Positions 54,521-61,248 of a DNA stretch of 64,000 bases are shown one piece after another. A model generated the notes under the pieces. It saw only the letters and a program-made list of their open reading frames with translations, was not told where the DNA came from and did no database searches. Every line of letters starts with the position of its first letter. Position 1 is the stretch's first letter. A program made the translations under genes and the position numbers. This stretch comes from Acidobacteriota bacterium (GTDB lineage: Bacteria; Acidobacteriota; Holophagae; Acanthopleuribacterales; Acanthopleuribacteraceae), in NCBI GenBank assembly GCA_020439745.1, contig JAGQSC010000019.1, positions 186,001-250,000 on the forward strand, given 5' to 3'.

Positions 54521-55369
54521 ATGCGCTGGCAACAGGGAAGACGAAGCAAAAACGTGGAAGATAGGAGGAGAAACAGGGCCGCGCCTAAGATTGGGCTCGC
54601 TGCCGTCGTCATCGCATTGATCGCAGTGTTTATGGGTGCAGACCCCGACCAAGTGCTTGGCTTGCTAAGCGATCAGCAGGTCGCGTCTCAATCATCCGAG
54701 TCACCCTATTCAGAAACGGCAGCAGAAACCGAACGGGCGGATTTCGTGTCCGCTGTCTTGGCTGACACGGAAGATACCTGGCATCAGCTATTCGACGCCA
54801 TGAATCGTCGTTACGAAGAGCCCACGTTGGTCTTGTTCCGCGATGCGGTCCGTTCAGGCTGCGGAGCTGCTCAGTCGTCGACAGGGCCCTTCTACTGCCC
54901 CGCCGACCACAAGATGTATCTCGACCTTGATTTCTTCGATGATCTGTCTGCCAAGTTGGGTGCGCCTGGCGATTTTGCCCAAGCATACGTGATTGCCCAT
55001 GAGGTAGGACATCACGTTCAAAATCTGCTCGGAACCAGCAGTCAAGTACACCAGATGCGGACACAATTAAGTGAAACCGAATACAACCAGTTGTCGGTAA
55101 AGTTAGAGTTGCAAGCCGACTTCTATGCCGGCGTTTGGGCCCACTACGCTCAAAGAGCGCGCCAACTGCTTGAGCGGGGTGATTTGGAAGAAGCCATCAA
55201 CGCAGCCAGCGCCATCGGCGATGATCGGCTCCAACGACAAGCTCAAGGTTACGTGGTGCCCGATGCATTTACACACGGCACTTCAGAACAGCGCATGCGC
55301 TGGTTCAAACGAGGCTTTGAAACAGGCGACATGGCCCAAGGCGATACGTTTACAGCTCGAAACTTATGA
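54521..55369 (+). CDS. ypfJ: YpfJ-type neutral zinc metallopeptidase
   Basis: 282 residues. The N-terminus is basic, then one membrane helix (about 25-41), then a linker. The zinc site is AHEVGHHVQNLLG and a third ligand is the Glu in LELQADFYAGVWAHYA. The family's Cys-containing GCGAAQSSTGPFYCPAD motif is present. It is anchored with its catalytic domain outside the cytoplasm; substrates are unknown. AAGGAG lies 5 nt before the ATG. The end overlaps the convergent Rrf2 gene by 6 bp. Confidence 0.92.
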   Translation: MRWQQGRRSKNVEDRRRNRAAPKIGLAAVVIALIAVFMGADPDQVLGLLSDQQVASQSSESPYSETAAETERADFVSAVLADTEDTWHQLFDAMNRRYEEPTLVLFRDAVRSGCGAAQSSTGPFYCPADHKMYLDLDFFDDLSAKLGAPGDFAQAYVIAHEVGHHVQNLLGTSSQVHQMRTQLSETEYNQLSVKLELQADFYAGVWAHYAQRARQLLERGDLEEAINAASAIGDDRLQRQAQGYVVPDAFTHGTSEQRMRWFKRGFETGDMAQGDTFTARNL

Positions 55370-55810
55370 AAGGCGCATGTTTGAGATGTGCGCGCGTTTT
55401 TCGTCCATCTTCTCAGATAATTGCTGCAGCGTGATCTCGCGGAACTGGCGGTCAAGTGTATCTCTGAACCGGCTCCACTCATTGTGAAGGGGACATGGAT
55501 GTTCGTCCATGCACACATCCAGCCCCAAAACGCACTGCGTATGGGCCCGCTGTGGATTCTCAAAGACGCTCGCGATATCAATCAACTTAATTTGGTCCGG
55601 CGTGCGGGCCAGTAGGTAACCACCACCAGGTCCCTTCATGGACTTCAATAACCGATGATTCTTTAGTTGCAAGAGAATTTTTGCCAAAAACTGAGTCGGT
55701 ACATCGGACTTCTCTGCAATCACGGCAACAGACACGGGTGCCCCATCGTCTCGGCCAGCGAGAAAGATCAAGGCGCGAATGGCATGTTCACAAGGTGGAG
55801 AAAAAAGCAT
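55364..55810 (-). CDS. Rrf2 family iron-sulphur regulator
   Basis: 148 residues. The N-terminal winged helix includes VAVIAEKSDVPTQFLAKIL, then the GPGGGYLLAR wing. Three Cys at about residues 93, 100 and 106 (C-x6-C-x5-C) match the Fe-S cluster ligands in IscR and NsrR. It probably senses NO, iron or redox state. A TATAAT on the minus strand lies 12 bp before the ATG, suggesting a short or missing leader. No isc or nitrosative-stress genes are near, so its targets are elsewhere. Confidence 0.9.
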   Translation of the reverse strand: MLFSPPCEHAIRALIFLAGRDDGAPVSVAVIAEKSDVPTQFLAKILLQLKNHRLLKSMKGPGGGYLLARTPDQIKLIDIASVFENPQRAHTQCVLGLDVCMDEHPCPLHNEWSRFRDTLDRQFREITLQQLSEKMDEKRAHISNMRLS

Positions 55811-55822
55811 ATTAAACCGCTT

Positions 55823-55828
55823 ATTATA
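55823..55828 (-). promoter_or_regulatory. rrf2 -10 element
   Basis: On the minus strand, TATAAT at 55828-55823 lies 12 nt before the rrf2 ATG (55810), giving a leader of about 5 nt. The adjoining AT-rich DNA to 55920 has no clear -35. Confidence 0.5.
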
Positions 55829-56038
55829 GGACCCGTTATTCCGATATAGTAGGTCTCAATTCATACAAAGTCAACACAGAACAAATAAACTATTTTTTTC
55901 AAAGGTAATTATCTGCCTTGGACACAAAGAATCACCCACACCCCTTTGTCGACAGAAGGTTAATTTGAATCAAGCTTGGCCTTCATCAGTTAGACTCGAT
56001 TACCTGAATCCGGGTCGCGAAAGAAAGGAGAACCAGCT

Positions 56039-56758
56039 GTGCCAGCCCTCAACTTCAGTCACTATTTCATGATGGGTAACGAAGGCGCCCCATTTGATGT
56101 CGGCAACTGTGTCCAACTTGATCCATACGAAGGGTTTTATGACCAGTCGCTTGAACATCTGAACACTGGCGATTCGCTAATCATTTTGGTCACTGACGAT
56201 TTGTTGAACCCGAACGCGGAGTGCCATCACTTACGCTACAGGCTATTAGATACGCCCATCGTCAGCGGATCAATTCAATGCCTTGAGGTGCGCGACAACT
56301 ATCTTTTTCATATCGCTGACCGAAAAACCTTTGAGGAATGGCTCAAAGAAAAGCCCACGCCCACGGAAAACGAGATCATCAATGAAGTCCTCTCTTTGGT
56401 AGAGATATGGGACCGAGTGCGTCACCAAAACGAAAGGTTTGCTCACTACCGATTCACGATCGTGGTTGGACTTCCCACGATCTCAAGCCTGCATGAGTCA
56501 CGGGAAAAAGGGGTGACCTGTGTGTCGCAATTTGATTTTGGCATGAAGCATCCGAGACAAAAGGGCTTCCCATTACTCCTTGAGCCATCATCCGACGGCC
56601 GTTACATTCGCATCACCGTCATCGGAAGCAACACCGTTGACTCATGTCGCGTGTTTGACGTGACAGATATTGACGAATACCGAAACATGCTCATCGGCTT
56701 AAGGGACCGTGCGTTAACTCCAGAAGAGAGGAACTGCTGGGAACATCTTCTTATGTAA
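56039..56758 (+). CDS. hypothetical protein
   Basis: 239 residues from a GTG at 56039 with AAAGGAG 8 nt upstream. No signal peptide or membrane helix. The sequence mixes strands and helices and has no family I recognise. Two parts stand out: DSLIILVTDDLLNPNAECHH and a strongly charged helix FEEWLKEKPTPTENEIINEV. Isolated between the Rrf2 gene and a 0.4-kb gap. Divergent from rrf2 with 228 bp between starts, which might make it an Rrf2 target. Confidence 0.62.
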   Translation: MPALNFSHYFMMGNEGAPFDVGNCVQLDPYEGFYDQSLEHLNTGDSLIILVTDDLLNPNAECHHLRYRLLDTPIVSGSIQCLEVRDNYLFHIADRKTFEEWLKEKPTPTENEIINEVLSLVEIWDRVRHQNERFAHYRFTIVVGLPTISSLHESREKGVTCVSQFDFGMKHPRQKGFPLLLEPSSDGRYIRITVIGSNTVDSCRVFDVTDIDEYRNMLIGLRDRALTPEERNCWEHLLM

Positions 56759-57183
56759 TCGATTGCGCTTGACGGTCTTGTCAAATTCAGATCACAAATT
56801 AGTAAGTGGCCTCCATTTAGGGGTTCGGCCCGACGCGATTTAGCTTGTCTGCCAAAGACAAAAGAGACAGTGCCCAACTGGTCTACATCGTAGATTCAAT
56901 CCGCGCGCACCTCAATTTCTTGGCCGAAGCTAACCCCTTCAAAAAGGATGATTGACATCGTTGCAGTCATGGTTTTCGAAAGACTCACGACCGTGACCCA
57001 CATGATTTCCGTTGCCATATGCATAGCTCCCCGTATTCCTTTTGGTCCGCCAATTCACGCTTTATCGACATTCCAATTCAGCTTCTAGTCGACGAAAAAT
57101 CGGCTGCTAACATTGGGGGTTTCCATAACGGCACTCGTCATGGGTCCAAACGTTGCGTAGAATAGGGGCGTTGTGAGGTATTG
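56759..57183. other. Intergenic gap of about 420 bp
   Basis: No gene of normal size fits. One minus-strand small ORF (56896-57018) is listed separately. No hairpin terminator, tRNA, riboswitch or repeat was recognised. The plus strand near 57175 carries the ribosome site (GAGGT) of the CMD-family gene. Confidence 0.5.
56896..57018 (-). CDS. Candidate small protein (40 residues)
   Basis: A minus-strand ORF from ATG 57018 (or 57024) to TGA, with GGGGAG 8 nt before the second ATG. It reads MATEIMWVTVVSLSKTMTAT and so on: a moderately hydrophobic middle with an acidic end (QEIEVRAD). No family. The only support is a good ribosome site in an otherwise empty gap, so it may be chance. Confidence 0.28.
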   Translation of the reverse strand: MATEIMWVTVVSLSKTMTATMSIILFEGVSFGQEIEVRAD

Positions 57184-57498
57184 ATGAGTGAAAACACACC
57201 TTCTTCGTACCAGTTATTTTCAGAGCGTTATCCCGATGTTCTGGCTGGCTACGAACACGTCAATCGCGCTCTGCGGGCCGCACCGGGCCTGGACGACAAA
57301 GAGATCGCATTGACCAAACTCGCTATCAGTGTAGGTGCGGGACTGGAGGGCGCCATAGCCAGTCATACCCGTAAAGCGCTGGAACTGGGTATTGAGCCGT
57401 CTAAACTTGAGCATGTGGCGCTCATGGCATTACCCACTCGAGGACTCCCCCACATGATGATGTGCTGGAAAGCCGTTCGAAAGCAGATTGAACCATGA
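57184..57498 (+). CDS. Carboxymuconolactone decarboxylase family protein lacking CxxC
   Basis: 104 residues from ATG 57184 with GAGG 5 nt upstream (a TTG at 57181 also fits). The CMD/AhpD helix bundle is clear: LDDKEIALTKLAISVGAGLE followed by GAIASHTRKALELG. In AhpD-like proteins this place has CxxC; here both Cys are replaced (LEGA), so thiol peroxidase activity is not expected. First of a five-gene run with mobA, kbl, HNH and prs-like genes; overlaps mobA by 4 bp. Confidence 0.85.
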   Translation: MSENTPSSYQLFSERYPDVLAGYEHVNRALRAAPGLDDKEIALTKLAISVGAGLEGAIASHTRKALELGIEPSKLEHVALMALPTRGLPHMMMCWKAVRKQIEP

Positions 57499-58082
57499 TG
57501 AGGGGCGCACTGCTGGTAGGCGGTATGTCCACACGCATGGGTGTTCGAAAACACACCCTGAAGCTGCAAAATGGGACCACGCTGGGGGAGCATCTGTACG
57601 ACCTGCTCACGCAGGCATTCGGCACACAGCCGTTGCTCTTGGGAGACTTGGCTGATGACTGTGACTGGGTTGAGGGACCTATTGTCCATGACGATCACCG
57701 CGCGTCCGGTCCCATTGCAGGCATCAATGCTGCGCTGTCGCTGGGCTATGGGCCCCTGTTGGTCCTGGCAGTTGATATGCCCTACATGACACTGGAAACC
57801 TTGCTGTGGATCAAAGAGCAAAACAAGACGCTCAGTAAGCCTGTGCTTTGGCCGCGCTTGCCGGGCCGAGCGTTCGGTGAACCGCTTGCAGGTATCTACA
57901 CGCTTTCGGCGCAGACCATCATGGATCTTGCCATACGCAACGACATTTTTGCCCTGCATCAAGCGGTCCCCGTGGAGTCGCGCAGTGAGCCAGACGTACC
58001 AGCCTCATTGATTCCTCAGTTTCAGAATGTCAACACACGAGACGAGTGGTTCAATTTCACCGAAGTCGCTTGTCGCAACTAG
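57495..58082 (+). CDS. mobA: Molybdenum cofactor guanylyltransferase
   Basis: 195 residues. The nucleotide-binding N-terminus [14 protein letters not shown] is the MobA signature, here with Val for the usual Ala. Then VLAVDMPYM holds the metal Asp, and [10 protein letters not shown] the later loop. It links GMP to molybdopterin. No other cofactor genes lie nearby. The start overlaps the CMD stop as ATGA. A cytosolic enzyme. Confidence 0.88.
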   Translation: MMRGALLVGGMSTRMGVRKHTLKLQNGTTLGEHLYDLLTQAFGTQPLLLGDLADDCDWVEGPIVHDDHRASGPIAGINAALSLGYGPLLVLAVDMPYMTLETLLWIKEQNKTLSKPVLWPRLPGRAFGEPLAGIYTLSAQTIMDLAIRNDIFALHQAVPVESRSEPDVPASLIPQFQNVNTRDEWFNFTEVACRN

Positions 58083-58096
58083 ACCGGAAGGATTGC

Positions 58097-59263
58097 ATGA
58101 ACAACGACCCCCATTTCCAAACGCTGCTGGATGAAATCGAACAGTCTGGATTAACCAAGCACGAGCGGATTATTCAATCCGCTCAGAGCCGCAGTATCCG
58201 GACCACTCAAGGTCAGTTCATCAATTTCTGTGCTAACAATTATCTCGGTCTGGCCGACAATCCCAGACTAATCGAAGCGGCCAAGCAGGGATTGGACAGT
58301 CATGGATTTGGTCTGTCATCGGTTCGCTTCATCTGTGGCACGCAAGATATCCACAAGGAACTAGAGGCCCGTATCGCGACGTTCCTGGGCCTGGAAGATG
58401 CCATTCTGTACTCCTCGTGTTTCGATGCCAATGGCGGCTTATTCGAAACGCTGCTCACCGAAGACGATGCGGTGATTTCAGACCAGCTCAACCATGCCTC
58501 CATCATCGATGGGGTTCGATTGTGCAAAGCCAAGCGTTTTCGCTATGCCAACAGCAATATGGCCGAATTGGAACAATGTCTGAAAGATGCCTCATCGGCG
58601 CGTATCAAACTGATCACCACGGATGGTGTTTTTTCCATGGATGGCTATATTGCCAATCTTGCGGCGGTATGTGATCTGGCTGAACGTTATGGTGCTTTGG
58701 TCCATGTAGACGATTCGCACGCCACTGGATTTGTGGGTGCGACGGGCCGAGGGACCCCGGAACACTGCGGTGTGATGGGTCGGGTAGACATCATCACCTC
58801 CACCTTCGGTAAAGCACTTGGAGGTGCTTCAGGCGGCTTCACGGCCTCTAGTCAAGCTGTCGTCAACTTGCTCCGACAGCGATCGCGCCCCTACCTATTT
58901 TCCAACACGCTGGCGCCCAGTCTTGTTCAGGCCTCGATCTGCGCGATTGATATGTTGAGTAGCAGCACCCAGTGGCGCGACCGACTGGCAGAAAACACGC
59001 AATTTTTTAGGCAGGGCATGAAACAGGCCGGTCTGAAGATTCTTGAGGGTACACATCCCATTGTCCCTGTCATGATCGGTGATGCACGCAAGGCCTCGCA
59101 CATGGCTGAAGCACTGCTGGATGAGGGTATCTATGTAATCGCATTTTCGTATCCAGTGGTACCCATGGGTACGGCCCGAATCCGCGTCCAGGTTTCCGCT
59201 GCACATACGCAGGCCGATCTGGAGAAAGCCATTGCTGCTTTCGCCCGGGTGGCACACGCTTAG
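58097..59263 (+). CDS. kbl: Glycine C-acetyltransferase (2-amino-3-ketobutyrate CoA ligase)
   Basis: 388 residues from ATG 58097 preceded by GGAAGG; the longer frame from 58046 lies in mobA. A PLP enzyme of the alpha-oxoamine synthase group: [15 protein letters not shown] at the start, [10 protein letters not shown] for the PLP Asp, and the Schiff-base Lys in [14 protein letters not shown]. It makes glycine and acetyl-CoA from 2-amino-3-ketobutyrate. No threonine dehydrogenase partner is adjacent, so the partner enzyme may be elsewhere. Confidence 0.92.
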   Translation: MNNDPHFQTLLDEIEQSGLTKHERIIQSAQSRSIRTTQGQFINFCANNYLGLADNPRLIEAAKQGLDSHGFGLSSVRFICGTQDIHKELEARIATFLGLEDAILYSSCFDANGGLFETLLTEDDAVISDQLNHASIIDGVRLCKAKRFRYANSNMAELEQCLKDASSARIKLITTDGVFSMDGYIANLAAVCDLAERYGALVHVDDSHATGFVGATGRGTPEHCGVMGRVDIITSTFGKALGGASGGFTASSQAVVNLLRQRSRPYLFSNTLAPSLVQASICAIDMLSSSTQWRDRLAENTQFFRQGMKQAGLKILEGTHPIVPVMIGDARKASHMAEALLDEGIYVIAFSYPVVPMGTARIRVQVSAAHTQADLEKAIAAFARVAHA

Positions 59264-59264
59264 T

Positions 59265-59582
59265 ATGTCGTTTGAAACCGTATCCGAGGAGGTCATCCGT
59301 CAGGAACGAGCTCGCGCTCGAGAGATTCGACAATCGGCCTGGTGGCGTAACCAAATAGGGAAAGGACAGTGCTACTACTGTCATGAACGCGTTCACCCCA
59401 ACGACTTAACCATGGACCACAAAACACCGATCGCACGTGGCGGCAGATCCACAAGGCACAATATCGTGCCTTGCTGCAAAGTTTGTAATACGGACAAAAA
59501 GTACCTAACCCTGTCGGAGTGGATCGCCCAGCGCGAAGACGAAGGACGGTCTCTCGCGTGCGCGGCCCATTTACTTAATTGA
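59265..59582 (+). CDS. HNH endonuclease
   Basis: 105 residues. The HNH core is complete: CYYCHERV, DHKTPIARGG, NIVPCCKVCNTDK, with zinc-binding Cys pairs. ATG 59265 lies 1 nt after the kbl stop. Single-domain HNH proteins can be homing enzymes, but an operon site between housekeeping genes suggests a settled host gene. Function unknown. Confidence 0.88.
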   Translation: MSFETVSEEVIRQERARAREIRQSAWWRNQIGKGQCYYCHERVHPNDLTMDHKTPIARGGRSTRHNIVPCCKVCNTDKKYLTLSEWIAQREDEGRSLACAAHLLN

Positions 59583-59583
59583 T

Positions 59584-60474
59584 ATGAATAAGCCCCTACT
59601 TTTCAACCTCGAAGATCATTTCAAGGCGCCCCTGGCAGCACTTGACGATGTGGAAATGGGTGCCCTCTTCCAAAGAACGTTCCCCGATGGCGAAAGCTAT
59701 GTGCGTCTTGATACAAATGTTGCTGGAAGGGATGTGTTCTTCATTGGGTCTTTGAATCAACCCAATGCGAAAACGCTCCCCCTCTTGTTCGCGGCCCAAG
59801 CGGCGCGTGCGCAAAGAGCTCGTTCCGTGCAGTTGGTGGCACCCTACTTGGCTTACCTTCGTCAAGACGAGGCTTTCCAGTCAGGAGAGGCTGTGACCGC
59901 ACACAGTTTTGCGTCATTACTCTCCGGTTTTTTTGACCACCTCATCACGTTGGACCCCCATCTCCACCGCATAGGTGCATTAGAAAGGGTCTATCAGATA
60001 CCCACGACAACGCTCCATGCAGCGCATCCGATTGCTGAATGGATTAAAGGGAACGTTGAGAACCCATTGCTGATTGGACCCGACGCAGAGAGTGAGCAGT
60101 GGGTACGCGATGTGGCACGTAGGCTCGCATGTCCCTTCGTCATTTGTCGAAAGACCCGCAGTGGTGATCGCCAGGTTAAGATTGATTTGCCACCCCTTCC
60201 AGAGAATGCCGGATTGACACCCGTCTTGTTGGACGACATTGTCTCTACGGGACAAACCATGATTCAAACGCTGAAGTTAGTCACGCAGCACACACAAACG
60301 CCACCTGTCTGCATTGCCATTCACGCAGTTTTCTCGGATGAGTCGCTGCTCAAGCAATTGGGTCATGCACGTTTGCTGACCTGCAATACGATTGCACATC
60401 ACACCAACCTAATCGATGTGTCGTCGTTGATTGTAACGGCCATCAAGAGCGCATCCAGCAGGTGGAACTCTTAG
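59584..60474 (+). CDS. Ribose-phosphate pyrophosphokinase-like protein
   Basis: 296 residues. PRPP-synthetase features: GALFQRTFPDGESYVRLD, PYLAYLRQDEAFQSGEAV, TLDPHLHR and the PRPP-loop LLDDIVSTGQT. It is of a branch often found with nucleoside phosphorylases, but none is here. Likely makes PRPP or a related sugar pyrophosphate. It starts 1 nt after HNH and ends 3 bp before the convergent pentapeptide gene. Confidence 0.83.
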   Translation: MNKPLLFNLEDHFKAPLAALDDVEMGALFQRTFPDGESYVRLDTNVAGRDVFFIGSLNQPNAKTLPLLFAAQAARAQRARSVQLVAPYLAYLRQDEAFQSGEAVTAHSFASLLSGFFDHLITLDPHLHRIGALERVYQIPTTTLHAAHPIAEWIKGNVENPLLIGPDAESEQWVRDVARRLACPFVICRKTRSGDRQVKIDLPPLPENAGLTPVLLDDIVSTGQTMIQTLKLVTQHTQTPPVCIAIHAVFSDESLLKQLGHARLLTCNTIAHHTNLIDVSSLIVTAIKSASSRWNS

Positions 60475-60477
60475 TGC

Positions 60478-61107
60478 TTACTTGCGGGTTATTTTGAACC
60501 CCAATAAGCCGACCATGCGTTCAAACCCGGTCTGGGTCAACAAGTAGGCCCACTGTGAATAATGTTTGTACTGTTGCACCAATCGTACTTCCTTGAACGT
60601 ATCGCGATCACCAAACACCACGCCACCTAATTTGCGTTTGATCAGTTGCCAGGACGATCGATTCTTGTTCAGCGTGTCGCCACCTTCCAACTTATAGGCT
60701 TGACCCCAGTGCGCTAGTGGCAAGTAGCCATCGTTTTTTGCTTGCGAAAACGCCTCTGTCTCTTCCAGCATGATACTGCGTTGCACAGTCACGATGTCGG
60801 CTGGCAACGGTTCGTCGCGCATGCTTTCTCTGAAGTCGGTACCGAGAATGATGGCACCTTCCATATTGGATGCGCGCAAATCACTGTATCGCAGATCAGC
60901 GCCAGTCAGATCTGCCGCACCCAAATTGGCATTGCGCAAATTGGCATTGCGCAAATCGCAACCACGCAAATTCGCGTTGCCCAAATGAGCATAGGAAAGA
61001 TCAATACCGCGCATGTTCTTGCTGGAAAGGTCAGCACCACCCAGTGAATATCCGGACAGGTTCAGTCCCGCTAAGTTATGTCGTTCGAGGATTTCGTCGC
61101 GGCGCAT
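60478..61107 (-). CDS. Pentapeptide-repeat protein
   Basis: 209 residues. The N-terminal half holds about ten pentapeptides of the A-[DN]-L-x-x type (LSGYSLGGADLSSKNMRGID, then NLRNANLRNANLGAADLTGAD), giving a right-handed square helix. The C-terminal half is helical, with no recognised domain. Two of the units are identical at the DNA level. Some relatives mimic DNA and guard gyrase; here there is no direct evidence. Confidence 0.87.
   Translation of the reverse strand: MRRDEILERHNLAGLNLSGYSLGGADLSSKNMRGIDLSYAHLGNANLRGCDLRNANLRNANLGAADLTGADLRYSDLRASNMEGAIILGTDFRESMRDEPLPADIVTVQRSIMLEETEAFSQAKNDGYLPLAHWGQAYKLEGGDTLNKNRSSWQLIKRKLGGVVFGDRDTFKEVRLVQQYKHYSQWAYLLTQTGFERMVGLLGFKITRK
60922..60996. 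repeat. 15-bp tandem units inside the pentapeptide gene
   Basis: Five consecutive 15-bp units from 60922 encode pentapeptides. The first two, CAAATTGGCATTGCG at 60922 and 60937, are identical, while units three to five have diverged. This points to recent duplication of one unit. Confidence 0.82.
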
Positions 61108-61248
61108 GGATCTGGCCTCCCACCATCAAATATATACCACGAGCGAGACCAGTGCGTGATGCAGATCACACAAGCGTGCGTCGACCTCACTTCTTTACAG
61201 GAAAGCAAAGATCAACTAAGTTGTTGGGTCTAGCTTGAGGAGCCAGCC

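Noticed and set aside
61108-61248. T-box or other leader before ileS
   Set aside because: No T-box sequence, no terminator hairpin, and the gap is only about 140 bp.
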